Positions 1 through 10,467 are shown, counted from the first letter of the stretch. The stretch: DNA of 12,664 bases from Smittium mucronatum (GCA_001953115.1 LSSL01002204.1:1-12664), one strand, 5' to 3'. Notes: generated by a model from the sequence alone, not told the origin. Translations and numbers: made by a program.

Positions 1-161
1 TATAATATAATATAATATAATATAATATAATATAATATAATATAATATAATATAATATAATATAATATAATATAATATAATATAATATAATATAATATAA
101 TATAATATAATATAATATAATATAATATAATATAATATAATATAATATAATAATAATAATA
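1..161. repeat. TATAA pentanucleotide satellite array
   Basis: Bases 1-150 are 30 uninterrupted copies of the pentamer TATAA with no mismatches. They are followed by about three and a half copies of TAA (151-161). The array begins at the first base, so its true length is unknown. Perfect copies suggest recent slippage expansion or an assembly end stopped by the repeat. TATAA is not a recognised telomere repeat, and no second copy of the array occurs in the window. Confidence 0.97.
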
Positions 162-2450
162 CAATTCAAAATTTCTTAATATAATGAGAGTAATTGGATA
201 ATTTTTATATATTACGGACATCATTATTTCGTTAGTCTTCTAATTTTTCGAAAAATAAAGATAATATTTCTATAATGATTATTTATGTATAAAAAAATGT
301 TTGTATTCGATAAATTTAATTCAATTTTATTGAAAGATCTTATTAGTATAAAAATTTCTCCCTAATATATTGTGGTTATTTCAAAGCTCTTTTAAAGAAG
401 ACCTTTTTTTTTACTTAATATTTTCAAATCCAATTTTTAGTGGAAAAAATTGTAGTAATTTATATAATTGATTTTTTTTCCAATTTTCATAAAATTCTCC
501 AACCGAAATAATTTTTTTTATTTAAATGATAACCTGTATCACTCAAATACAAATTTTAAAATTCATTATTATTTTAACAAAAAATATAAAGATAGAATTA
601 TTAATTTTAACCAAATTAAAATATGATATCAATATTATGAAAGTTAGCAGATTTAAAATATAAAATAATTCGAAAAAAATCTCTTTTAAAATAATATTAA
701 TATTATTAATATTAACAATAACAATAATTTTTTTATGAAATAAAGGTTTATACTAATATTTTTATATTCTAGAAAAATATTTTATCAACTCGAAATTTTT
801 TTAGCATTAAAATTCAATAAATACTAAATGAAAAAAATCTAAAAAGCAAAAACACGTAACTGGGTATTTATATGATATTGATTCAAAGTATTCTATCGTA
901 TAAGAATCTAAATATGTATCTCTGATTTTTTTTCTTCTTTTTCAAATTGATTTTTGTTTCCTTTTTTGTCAAATGATTATAGACAATTTTCTGAAAAAAA
1001 TGATTATTCCATAAAGTTTCTTAATAGGTCTTATATTTTATTTTGAAAAAAATATATTAAATTTTAATTTCCATTTTTTTTATAGGAATGAATTTTGACT
1101 GAAAAATAATAATCTTGAGTTGTAAAAAAACAATTTTTAATGGTTTTTCGAAATCGCTCGTATAAGAATATATTTGAATCAGGCTAAAATAGTCTTAAAA
1201 AAAATCAAAAAATTCTATCAGAAGTTTAATATAAATAAATTTTTTAACCAAGAGGGTTTCATAGAATTACAAGCTTTGATAAAATACACAGCGAAAGACG
1301 CTTTTTTTTTTTTTAATTTTCTAGTTTTTAATTCATAAAAATGCCAAATTTAAATTATTATTTGTAATTTACATGCCCCTGTTACTTTGATTTATATTTT
1401 TAGCACATGTATTTAAAAGTGGTCGGGTATAAAGCTAATTTTTTACAGAGTTTAAATTTAAGAGATTTTTTTGAGTACAAATTCATGAAACTTTCATCAA
1501 AAAGTCAATTATATATATATTGGTATTTTAATAATGTTTTTTTTTACTAAAAAAAGTATTTTGGATCTCATAGTTTACATTAATGATTTAATCTCTAATA
1601 ATTTTCATATATTTCAGAAAACAAGTTGTATAAAATATATATGATTGATAGATAATTATATTGTTCAGATTTTTTTTGTAAAAAATGTAATATATTACGT
1701 AATTTTTATTAGAAAGCATATTTATTAATATAAAAACTTATAAAAAATAAATTCATCAGTAATTAATTTATATGAATCCAAATATTTTGAGCAAATAATT
1801 ATAGAAAAAATCACAAACAGCTCTTTACACACTAAAAAAAATATTTCTTTGTAATAAAATCGGCTTTCAATATATTTACATTTTGTAAAGCCCTTATGTG
1901 AATACAAAACGGGGTTTTGTCATCATTTTTTAATAATTTTATTGTGTCGTATTTTACTAGTAAAAAAATAATCCCATTTATACTTCATTTATACAAAGCT
2001 AATTAATGTAAATATTTATAAATCCTAAAAGTAAATTTTTTATTTTATTCTATTTTTTTATTATAAATTTATTTTAAAGTTTATAAAAAGTTATAAAAAC
2101 ATAATTAAAAGAATTTAAAAAAGTGAAAAATCTTCAAAAATTTTGTCAACCAAACTCCCTCTGCCTCTCTAGCAGCTCCATACCTCGAGATCATTGGTTT
2201 ACGGGATAAAGTTTTTATTTTTATAATATCTTTTTAATAATTTAAAAGAGTATATCAAATAATATTTTGAATTTTTATGCTTTGTTTTTTTCGGAAAAAT
2301 AAGAAACATATTCTTGGTATAAATTATTATTAATTAAAATAAACTTCCACAGATTTCATAATAATGTAAAAACTATAAAAATATATCTATTCTAAAAAAA
2401 AATCTAATTCTCAAAACTCAACTCCATTAGCCTTGATTTTTATTAATTTA
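162..2450. other. AT-rich gene-free spacer
   Basis: This stretch is extremely AT-rich, with many A and T homopolymers, including 13 Ts at 1302-1314 and a near-palindromic AATATT-rich patch around 691-714. No ATG-initiated frame of meaningful length or recognisable protein motif was found. The one longer frame on the minus strand (1725-1907) lacks an ATG and is low-complexity. I see no RNA gene or regulatory motif that I can support. Confidence 0.7.
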
Positions 2451-2457
2451 TTTGCAA

Positions 2458-2682
2458 ATGAAAATTAAACCTTTGATTATACAAAAACTATATACTATAG
2501 TTTTTTTTAAAAAAAATACATATATACTAGAATGTAGGGAAGTAATTTTTGAATACATTAAATATGGAAAACAACCAATAGTTAATGGAAACGCCGACAC
2601 TTCAATTAATATTTTGAGCGAGAAAAATCATCATGGTATTGTTGTTATCCTCGTTTTAGTAATATTGATACTATATTTTTGA
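2458..2682 (+). CDS. doubtful 74-residue small ORF with hydrophobic tail
   Basis: An ATG at 2458, preceded by A-rich sequence, opens a 74-codon frame ending in TGA at 2680-2682. The predicted protein is basic and aromatic at the start. It has a short polar middle and ends in about 14 consecutive hydrophobic residues (61-74, Ile/Val/Leu-rich), which could act as a C-terminal membrane anchor. No family is recognised. A frame of this length can arise by chance in AT-rich DNA, and hydrophobic runs follow from T-rich codons. No promoter or polyadenylation signal singles it out. It is listed because it is slightly less AT-rich than the flanking spacer and starts with a real ATG. It could equally be a relic exon or noise. 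Confidence 0.15.
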   Translation: MKIKPLIIQKLYTIVFFKKNTYILECREVIFEYIKYGKQPIVNGNADTSINILSEKNHHGIVVILVLVILILYF

Positions 2683-3814
2683 AATTTCAAAAAAATAAAT
2701 ATTTTTTTATCTAATTTGTAATATGGAATAATTGTCTCGCTATTTATAAGATCAAATGTGCTTGATTAATATATATTTATGAGTATTTAGGCACATTGGC
2801 ATACAAGGAAAATAAAAGAAGAGATTAAGTTTAACCTTAATACCCAAACATTCATATTGAATAATGTCGCATGTCTCAAACTTTAAAAATTGGCATCTTG
2901 ATAACCAGGTTTTTTGGTGAAATTTTTTCATTAGGATTTAAAATATTTTATAAGTTTATATAATTTATAAATTAATTTTAATATTTAAGCCTGAAACTTT
3001 ACAAAATAAAACAAGGTGTCTGGACGGTGAAATTTCAATTTGGGGATTGTAATTCCACAAAATTAATACAAGAATAAAATATAGAGCTTTAGTACTTTAA
3101 TGACTCTTAAACCAAGAGCTATAACCCCTAGTATTGATTGAAGATTTGGGTTAATAATATAACAAATATCTAATTGGTTTTTTGTTTATTTTACGTGTAG
3201 CTATTTAATGCCAACTCTTTAAAATTTCCGAGAACCTTTTATATCCATTATTTGTAAGAATAAATTCTCAAAACTAATGTTTGAAAAAATGAACAACCTA
3301 TGAAAACCACTTCATCGAAACCAGTCGACAGAATCAGGGTTGATGCTTTAGCCATTTCATCTCCGATGGGTTATTTCGTGTCATTTTCGTGGCCAATATT
3401 TATGATGGCTTGATTTTAATTTAAAGAATTAAGATTATATTTGTTAAATTGTTGAAATAGGAAATTTATTTGCTATAATTTAGCGAATCGGAGACTTAAC
3501 ACGCATGGAGATGAAAGAGTTTAGCAGAAATAATTAATATAGAGTTGAAGTGGTGATTCAATTGGGATGATAGATTTTATCAATTCATTGTGAGATTTTA
3601 TGTTTACAGTATAAAAAACAATTTGAGACTAAAGATATAGCTTAAAATTTCAGTTTTAAATTGATCAAGGCAATATAAATCTTTCAACTTTGGGAATAAA
3701 GGAAATCTATTTATAGAACATAATTATTAGGAAGAAATTTTGAATTGAATACACCATTTTCAAATATAACCATATTATTAATATTTGTAAAACATAATGT
3801 TATTGTGTGACTAA
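2683..3814. other. spacer with short coding-like scraps
   Basis: No intact gene is visible. G+C is somewhat higher than in the first 2.4 kb, and several short frames look protein-like. One is a 37-codon ATG frame at 3300-3413 (+). Another is a stop-interrupted frame from 3539 to about 3782 (+) with a polar and aromatic composition. None carries a motif I can name. The pattern suits old, degenerated insertions, but chance cannot be excluded. Confidence 0.4.
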
Positions 3815-3937
3815 ATTATTCTGAAAAACACAATCTTTGCCTCAAGACACAATATAATAATTGAGGGCTCTTTACCAAACACCGGGGTTTATACTCAAAT
3901 TTTTTCAAAATTAAGCATACTCCTATTTTGGCAATCA
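3815..3937 (+). pseudogene. possible second MULE transposase scrap
   Basis: A 41-codon open stretch between stops at 3812-3814 and 3938-3940 has no ATG. It contains the order I-I-I-E-G-S-L, a short linker, then G-V-Y-T-Q-I-F. In MULE transposases the first catalytic Asp lies in a D-G-T-F motif, followed about ten residues later by a Y-x-Q-L/I-Y/F segment. Here D-G-T-F would be changed to E-G-S-L and the Y-T-Q-I-F part kept. The next bases can be read with a frameshift as further broken pieces up to about 4080. The resemblance was judged by eye over about 20 residues, so it is weak. If correct, this is an older and more decayed copy than the one at 10450-11940. Confidence 0.3.
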
Positions 3938-3940
3938 TAG

Positions 3941-5330
3941 AGCCTTTAATAGTAACTCTATAATAAAATAGCGATAGAAAATAGAAGTTTATTTGGGATG
4001 AAATCCTTAATTTGATGGAGAGGTTCTATAGAAGCAATTTTGGATACATCTGTGTCATAGTAATGTAAACTCATTTAGATAAACAATAATCGTGTTTTAA
4101 ATAGCTAACTAGACATAGCAAAAGAAGAAATTTAGATTCTGATAACTAATACTGATAACATTAAGAGTAACCAAAAAATACAGGGTAAACTCTAAAATTT
4201 ATTATTATTTAACAAAGTAAAGAAAGCGCTTAGACATTAGAGAAAACTCCATGCGAGAAAAAGATAGGGAATATCGACAGCTAGCAGTCCCAGTCTCAGC
4301 CTCATCATAACATCAAAACTGACCAATGGAAGCTTTTATTTTCGATATCTCCAGCTACAGTTTAGTACCCCATCCTGTTTTTGCTATCAGAGCTGATAGA
4401 CCGGAAAACTCTGCATAGGCTTAATGTGAGAAAAACTTAATTTATAAAATGCGACGATTCTGAAACGGTTGTAATATTTCTCAAGTCAAAATAGGAAAAC
4501 TTTATGCAAATTTTTTGTTTACAATAATACTTCAAGACGCTAAAATAAACATTTCGATTATTTAATGGACCTTTTTTAGATAAAAATAAATCTAAATAGT
4601 ACTTAATTAGCAATTTTTACTATTTACCAAAAACAAAGGAACGATATACATAATACACAGACTAATTTTAGCAAATATACTTTTTTTAAAAAAATAAGTA
4701 AAATACTGTATTTCAATTGGCATTAAAGTTTTTGAAACTGTACTATTTTTTCATAGATATACACAATTTGACCAATCAAAAACAATGATTCCAAACTTAT
4801 TCTCATACACCTTGGACTTTTTCTCTTTTAGATCTGCACGTATAAAATGGTTCATCAATCAATAGTCCTAATCTGAAAATAAATTATAAATTCTCGTAAT
4901 TAGCTAGTTATAGAAAATATTTATTCAAGTAACAGATTTGTGTATATGAAGCTTGCCAAATTGGAGCTCTAAAAACTTTAAAAATACTGTCGGCATACGG
5001 TTTTTTATGCGTAAATTTAATTCACGACAACACATTTTTGTCAAAATAGACTTTTAAGAAGCATTCAATCTACGAAATCAGCTTTTTACATATCTAAGTT
5101 TATTTTATGTGTATTAAATATAAGTAATGAAACTAATATCCAATAAAAACTTGTATTCAGTAAGTTACAGAAGGGCCTGGGCGAGCAACATACCTAGGCG
5201 TAAACATTATTGAAGGAAAATAACAGGTGTTTTTGCCGAGAGAGATCTTTTAAAGAAATTGGGTGGACTGAGGTCTAAAAAACCACCAAACCTTATATTC
5301 GATTGATTAATATTCTGTATTTCAAAATAT
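3941..5330. other. spacer with no supportable gene
   Basis: This stretch has no intact gene. It contains short higher-G+C patches with open scraps: two neighbouring same-frame pieces at 4251-4310 and 4326-4415 (+), and a 55-codon open frame without an early ATG at 4698-4862 (+). No motifs were recognised. The scraps are consistent with fossil insertions. No tRNA or rRNA signature was seen. Confidence 0.4.
5175..5199. other. small hairpin, 7-bp stem
   Basis: GCCTGGG (5175-5181) pairs with CCTAGGC (5193-5199) through six Watson-Crick pairs and one G-T pair, around an 11-base loop. It stands out only because the surroundings are AT-rich. No T run or adjacent gene gives it a role. Confidence 0.3.
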
Positions 5331-5337
5331 TAAAACA

Positions 5338-6110
5338 ATGAATTTCGCGAAGGTTGCATTTTCTATTTTTCCTACTCGGGAAGGATACTATTTGCTTGAT
5401 AAGAATCTGTTGATATTTACATTTGCACACAAAACAGGAAAAATAAAATAAGTTTATCCCCCACCTGTTCGAGGCGTTTTATTTTTAGAATTTCCCGTGT
5501 TGGCGCAAATTTCCTTTCGCTTTTTGGAAATCACGGCTGAAAGCGATGCCCTTTTATTGATAATTGCAGTTATTTTGTGAGCTATCAAACTTTTGTCACT
5601 CAACTAATGCTCCTTTTTTTAGAGATTCGCGGGGGTTTTACGTAATGAATTTTATATCATTTTCCTAAACCACTAAAAAAAACCCCAACCACATCCTCAG
5701 TTTATGTGGTACAAAGTGGTTATGGATTCTGAGATTTTAATGGCATCCGAAAACAGAAAATACATTGAATATCAATTGGATCGTCGTTTGTTTTTTTAAT
5801 CGATAAATTAGGCCAATTCCACTGATATGACTATATAGCAAAGTTACAATAAATGCCTAGTTTCGCAATGCCATATTTATTGGCCAAACGTTGGGATTGC
5901 ATTTGGTATATGGGAAATCCTTATGACCAGAAATATATTGTGTTCTCAAATTAATCTTCTGTTCCTATCACACATGGTGCCCTTGATCTTCATTTTGACG
6001 TAGTAAATTCATCCCCTTTCTTAGCTACCGTTTCATTGTCATCTTTTCACTGGAAACATTTTGCTATTGACCATTTGCAAACCGAGTCTGATCCGCAAAT
6101 GCTTTTCTGA
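5338..6110 (+). pseudogene. broken or intron-split coding-like region of unknown function
   Basis: G+C rises here relative to the spacer on the left, and several frames look protein-like but are broken. An ATG at 5338 opens 37 codons to a TAA at 5449-5451, and the same frame then stays open to a TGA at 5578. A second frame runs from an ATG at 5853 to a TGA at 6108-6110 with one internal TAA (5952-5954). Two intron-like segments fit the first frame: 5577-5622 (GTGAGC start, ACTAAT, T-rich tract, AG end) and 5642-5700 (GTAATG start, CAG end). Removing both keeps the frame open into a 27-codon run from 5701. The intervening exon would be only 19 bases, and the TAA at 5449 is not explained. The minus strand also reads as plausible protein fragments, so the strand is uncertain. 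No family is recognised. It is either a fossil gene or an unannotated intron-rich gene. Confidence 0.2.
5688..5710. other. perfect 7-bp hairpin
   Basis: ACCACAT (5688-5694) and ATGTGGT (5704-5710) are exact inverted repeats around a 9-base loop. The hairpin overlaps the 3' end of the putative intron 5642-5700. It has no known role and may be chance. Confidence 0.3.
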
Positions 6111-6564
6111 ATATTTTAGTTTAATGCTATATATTTTTAAGCCACCATTTGTCTCTACTAGTTTTGTATTCTTAAATTTCTCTTTCTTTCTACATTCTTT
6201 TCTATTTTACTAAGCCTTCATTTATTTATTTTACTCACCATCATTACTATTATCACCTTTCTTGCATTTTTCTCTAAAAAGATAAATCTATTACATACCA
6301 CCTGTCTATATTTAAGCCTTATCTTATTACGTTATATATTATCTTGACTTTAAATTAAGAAAATATTAGATTATAAAACTGACCTTTTGATTAAACTCTG
6401 GTTACAATTATATATTTATATACCTATACGGAGTAATCTTATTTTATTTAAACCCCAGACCTTTACTTATTAAACATTTCCATTTCATTCACATTATAAG
6501 CTGAAATCAAAAATAAATTATTCGAAGGCTTTTTTAAATCAACTTCTCCTCAAACTAGTAAGAC
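6111..6564 (+). promoter_or_regulatory. upstream region of the serine-rich gene, pyrimidine-rich
   Basis: This stretch holds no gene and lies directly upstream of the ATG at 6565. Bases 6181-6270 are about 78 percent pyrimidine on the + strand (20 purines in 90). CT-rich tracts of this kind are common in fungal promoters and 5' leaders. A TATA-like stretch lies at about 6410-6424, and the bases just before the ATG include in-frame stops (TAG TAA at 6556-6561). The transcription start cannot be fixed from sequence alone. Confidence 0.45.
6410..6424 (+). promoter_or_regulatory. TATA-like element
   Basis: A TATATTTATATA-type stretch lies about 140 bases before the start codon of the serine-rich gene. 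In DNA this AT-rich such strings are common, so position is the only support. Confidence 0.25.
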
Positions 6565-9500
6565 ATGTTGGAGCTAGTCCGAAAAAAGATAAAAAGCTCG
6601 CGCAATACTAACCACTCTTATACTAATAGTGAACCTGTTAGTCACGATAAGAATTTTCCAAACTATTGGCTAAATGAGGTCGATCTAAACAATAGTTTTG
6701 TTGTTTCAAAACCTGATTTATCTTCTGCATATTCTATACTGAAAACACAACAATCCAAACCGAATGCCCAAATAAATAAATCCCCAGAACCGTCCGGGGT
6801 TGATTTTAAGCCTTCAAGAAATATTAAAAATTTAAAGCTACTTCCCTCAAATCCCTATAATATCCAAAACGAACAATTTGACAATGGTCAAACTTTTCAA
6901 AATACAATTATGTATAGCCCCGATCAAATTAAGTCTAGTTCTCATATAATCCCAAATATAAAATCGAATTCTTTTTCCTCGAACAATGGAAACATCACTG
7001 ACTTTGAAAGCTATGTGATGGTTAACAGTGGATCTAAAAAAGGAAACCTTAGCATTTCTTCAACTAGAATAGCTAGATCACGTAGCTTTACTGCTGATCT
7101 AAGACATATCTCTGACTCAACTGTCATATCTGCCTACAACTCAAGTGCATTCAAATATTTGAAAAGTCACAGCTCTCAATCGGCCTTGGGTTCTGAACTT
7201 AATGAATTGGCAATTGATATCTTCTCAGAAAATGCTTATGATAAGAATAATTTGTCATATTATGGAACTACCGGTCATCATTCTTATATCTCTGAAATTC
7301 GTCATTCTGAAATATTTACTGGGTCAAACATAAGCGAACTTCATTCTAAAAACGTCAACACTGTGAATCCCTCCCCCGTCAAGCCTTTTCCTAGTTCTAA
7401 TACACCAAATAAAATTACAGAAAACATTACACATGTTTACTATCCTAAACCCAATTCTTCCCGAAAATCTCACAGGAAAAATACTCTAAATAATGGTTCT
7501 AGTCACTCTTCGGATTACGACTTGCATGATGCTCTTTCTTTACCAATAGATGACGATGATCTACTAAGCTTACATTCTTTTCTATCAGATATATCTAACT
7601 CTCCAAACCCCCAACCGAACAGTTCTCAAATCGCTAATAAGCCTTCAAGAGCTTCAACTTTTTCTTTCAGATTGTCGTTTTTGAAACCAAAAAGATCAAG
7701 TGTCATCCCTAACTCCAATTCCAATGAAAGTTCAACCCCCTTCAAAGCCAAAACCTTCTCCAGGAATAAAAATTCTCATGCCAATCAATATGGTTCAGTT
7801 GGCTCTAGCTCCAAAACCAGTGGTACCGGTTTACTTCACATAAACAGTATCTCTAACTATTCCTCCTTCAACAAAAGCTTTCCTACCCCAAGTAAAGCTT
7901 TAGATACTAAAAACACGAGTTTTTCCCATAAAGACCACAATTCCCATTTCTCTTCTCAGCTTGATGTAAATAATCCAACATCTAATCTATACGGTGGGAG
8001 GCGATTAAGTGAAACATGCAACACTTCTACTCTTTCCATCTCTCATAAAGTAGTTTACAAGAAAACATTCCCTAAAAAGTACCCCAAGCCACCCACCACA
8101 ATGTCGAGTATTTTTAAGCTAGAGGATGATTACGTTTCTGATTATAGCTCTTCAGATTCTTCTCAAAAATATAAGGTAATTTCCTATATTAAACGATTAA
8201 AACCTTTTTCCTCATTTATCTTTTTATTATAGAGCTCCAGAGATTTACCGCCTTCCAGGAGATCTACCAGCTTTTTTGAGTTTATTATTAGTGAAACTGA
8301 AAAGCAGAGAAAGAGAGCATTAAATACAAATTTACTGGAGCTGCCCAAACCCTCTCATCTTCCTGGCAATGAAATCCCGATCCACAATAACAAATTTACC
8401 CAAAAAGATATCTATGATTCTTCAATGCTACTAAATGGCTGCACAGAAGTATTTTCAAGTTCCAATGAGAATATTAATAACTCTGTATTAAAAGAAAAAA
8501 TAAAGCTCAAGTTCGTCCCTGTCAGCCTTTTCATGAATAACTTCCCTTCAGAGCCAACAATAGAAACGTTCTTAACTGCTGGTGTTGACTTCAAGCTTTA
8601 CAACTCAACTTTAATAATAAACAGAACTCGATTTTCATCCCAGATATTTGAAGGATTGTCTTTCCCTAAATTCAAAAGAACAGATTTTCCCAAGCTTAAA
8701 GATTCCGAAGATCTCTCCCATAATGATGGTGGCTTCAGGAATAAGGAATTAACTCTTATAGCTTCTCCATCTTCCAAAAATAGCTTAATCAAAGATTCTA
8801 ATTCATCAGAAAGCAGTGAAATTAGGTCTAGGCTTCCTCGGTTAAAAACCATTTCGAAAACTCCCGCTGATTTTTTTATTAACGTTGATGGGCTTGATTT
8901 GGTTGATCCTAAAAGCTCTTTATTTAAAGATTCTAAATATCCAAACGATATGAAATTGCGAGAAATTTTATTAGCTAACCGTGAAACATTAATTACAAAT
9001 CTTTCAAAAATCGATCAAAAATTGCGAGGTTTAGAAATAATTTCAGAATATCCAGCGAGTATGTCATTCTTAAACAAAGAGCCTCTTAAGAGAGTACCCG
9101 CATCTATTAGGATCAGCCGAATAAGAACCGCTAAAAGTATGGATTATTTAAGACAAGTTAAGAAAACAAATAGAAAAATAAAACTAACTCTCATGTCTAA
9201 AAAATCAATTCTAGAAATTCGCAAAGAAAATCTGTTGATGCCGATAATTCCTAAATCTGTCAAATTATCAAATTCAAAGCTTTATCGAAACGAAGCTGAT
9301 GGTTTAGATAAGGTTCAAAAAGTTTATGATTTGGTCCTGGATAAGAGATTTTCTAGGGATACAACCTTCCTTGCTAAAAACAAAGTTAGTTTGTTGGTGC
9401 CTATAGTATCTCCGCATATGGTTAATGTGAATAGCACTCGAAAGAGATATTCTAGATCTCTATCTCATGACTCTCCTGGCCTAATAGACCCTATTAAATC

Positions 9501-9699
9501 GCTAGAAGCTAAAAGAAAACCAAATTTTAGAAAATCACTCAACCCAGCTTCCATATCATCCAACAAAGAAAATAGTTATAAAAGATCTATTAACCCCGGG
9601 TCAATAATAACAATTAAAGGTAGTATCAATTCTATTCCCAAACTTTTCAGATCTCCGAGTATTATGATTAAAGAATCGGATGAAAATGAAAATGTATAA
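6565..9699 (+). CDS. 1,025-residue serine-rich protein of unknown family, one intron
   Basis: Exon 1 is 6565-8175 (537 codons) and exon 2 is 8233-9699 (488 codons plus TAA). The ATG at 6565 is the first in frame after two adjacent stops (6556-6561). The first 537 residues are about one-fifth serine (108 by count) and rich in Asn, Lys and Pro, so probably disordered. An acidic run, D329-D332, is followed by Leu/Ser-rich sequence. Many basic kinase-type sites are visible, including R-S-R-S-F at 171-175, R-R-L-S at 479-482 and R-R-S-T-S at 546-550. From about residue 621 the protein is more hydrophobic and ordered. Residues 779-804 fit a coiled coil, with L, L, I, L at seven-residue spacing (783, 790, 797, 804). 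KEN tripeptides lie at 868-870 and 982-984. There is no signal peptide, membrane segment or enzyme motif. It may be a phosphorylated scaffold or regulator, which is inference only. Upstream and downstream neighbours are not functional partners. Confidence 0.88.
8176..8232 (+). other. 57-base GT-AG intron, phase 0
   Basis: The sequence starts GTAATT and ends TTATTATAG, with a pyrimidine-rich stretch before the AG and an A-rich branch-like segment (ATTAAAC at 8188-8194, or GATTAAAAC at 8195-8203). It lies exactly between codons. Its length is divisible by three and it contains the only in-frame stop of the gene (TAG 8230-8232). Translated, it gives hydrophobic residues unlike the serine-rich flanks, whereas the joined product continues K-S-S-R-D in the same style. 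Retention would truncate the protein after 555 residues. Confidence 0.85.
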
Positions 9700-9721
9700 G
9701 CCCCCACAGAAATGATCTCTC

Positions 9722-9727
9722 AATAAA
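9722..9727 (+). terminator. polyadenylation signal AATAAA
   Basis: An exact AATAAA hexamer lies 22 bases after the TAA stop of the serine-rich gene, followed by a T-rich stretch (about 9741-9763). This is the expected arrangement for 3' end formation. AATAAA is frequent in AT-rich DNA, so its position supports the call more than its sequence. Confidence 0.55.
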
Positions 9728-10449
9728 ATTTGACACACTCTCTTTTTTGTTTCCATCTTTAATTATTTTCGCTTTTCAATTAATTCCGCAAGGAATAGAA
9801 TCACAATCTTTGTAAGTATATCAGCAATCAACTAGGAATTTCATTTATATATATGCATGTATCTGTTAGTTAATGTCAATTGTAAAAATATCATTCAGCA
9901 TTTCCAAGTTATTAATATCTTAATTTAAACGGATCTCCTTTAAACTGCTGCTATTTTGGTTTTTATTTATGCAAATATGCATCATAAGAATTTTGAGAAT
10001 TTTTTTCCTATCGAATTTCAATAATGTATGCATATTTTTATGTATTTGATCAATGGTCGGCACTAATAATAAGACATATTTGTGAGAAAATAGATTAAAC
10101 ATTGAAAAATCCCCAAATCCTGGAAAAAATGATCACAATCCATTTCATAATCCGCAAAAAAAAAAAAAGATAATAACTATTAGTCCGATTTTTTTTTCTG
10201 TACACCATATTTGCTACAATTGAAATTTTAAATCAAAATAAGCATAACAAATAAAATAAAAGTCGTTATTTTATCTTTATATTTTATAAAGAACTTCAAG
10301 TATCAAAGAATGGTGTCTATGGTTTAAATAAGTATTTGTTTTGTTCACTATTTATGAATATATATCTATAATAGCTTCTTTTATCGCAAATATGCTAAAA
10401 TTTTATTATTCAAAAAATTTACAAGAGTGATTAAATTGACTGAGGAAAC
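9728..10449. other. AT-rich spacer between gene and transposon relic
   Basis: No gene is supported here. A 60-codon minus-strand ATG frame (9920-10102) is low-complexity and without motif. There is a run of 13 As at 10156-10168, and nearby T runs. I saw no terminal inverted repeat that would mark the left end of the transposon relic, though long diverged repeats would be hard to see by eye. Confidence 0.6.
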
Positions 10450-10467
10450 CTTTGATTCGGATCAAAG
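10450..10467. other. perfect 7-bp hairpin with TCGG loop
   Basis: CTTTGAT (10450-10456) and ATCAAAG (10461-10467) are exact inverted repeats around a TCGG tetraloop. It sits just before the first recognisable transposase residues. It may be chance. It is too short to be a MULE terminal repeat. Confidence 0.35.

Noticed and set aside
1..161. TATAA array as a telomere
   Set aside because: Known fungal telomere repeats are G-rich on one strand. This repeat has no G or C.
1725..1907. 60-codon minus-strand frame
   Set aside because: It needs a TTG start, is low-complexity and has no motif. It is typical of chance frames in AT-rich spacer.
5460..5480. GTTCGAGGC as a tRNA B box
   Set aside because: No matching A box, acceptor stem or T-stem pairing was found around it.
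8230..8232. TAG read as glutamine under an altered genetic code, removing the need for an intron
   Set aside because: The gene has no other internal TAG, TAA or TGA. The stretch before the TAG translates to a hydrophobic run unlike the serine-rich protein, and it has proper GT-AG ends.
8412..8852. Two minus-strand open frames (8412-8594 and 8598-8852)
   Set aside because: They lie antisense within exon 2 of the serine-rich gene, have no recognisable motif, and are best explained as shadows of that coding sequence.
9920..10102. 60-codon minus-strand ATG frame downstream of the main gene
   Set aside because: It has a real ATG but low-complexity Lys/Ile/Asn/Leu content, no motif and no supporting signals. 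It is probably chance.
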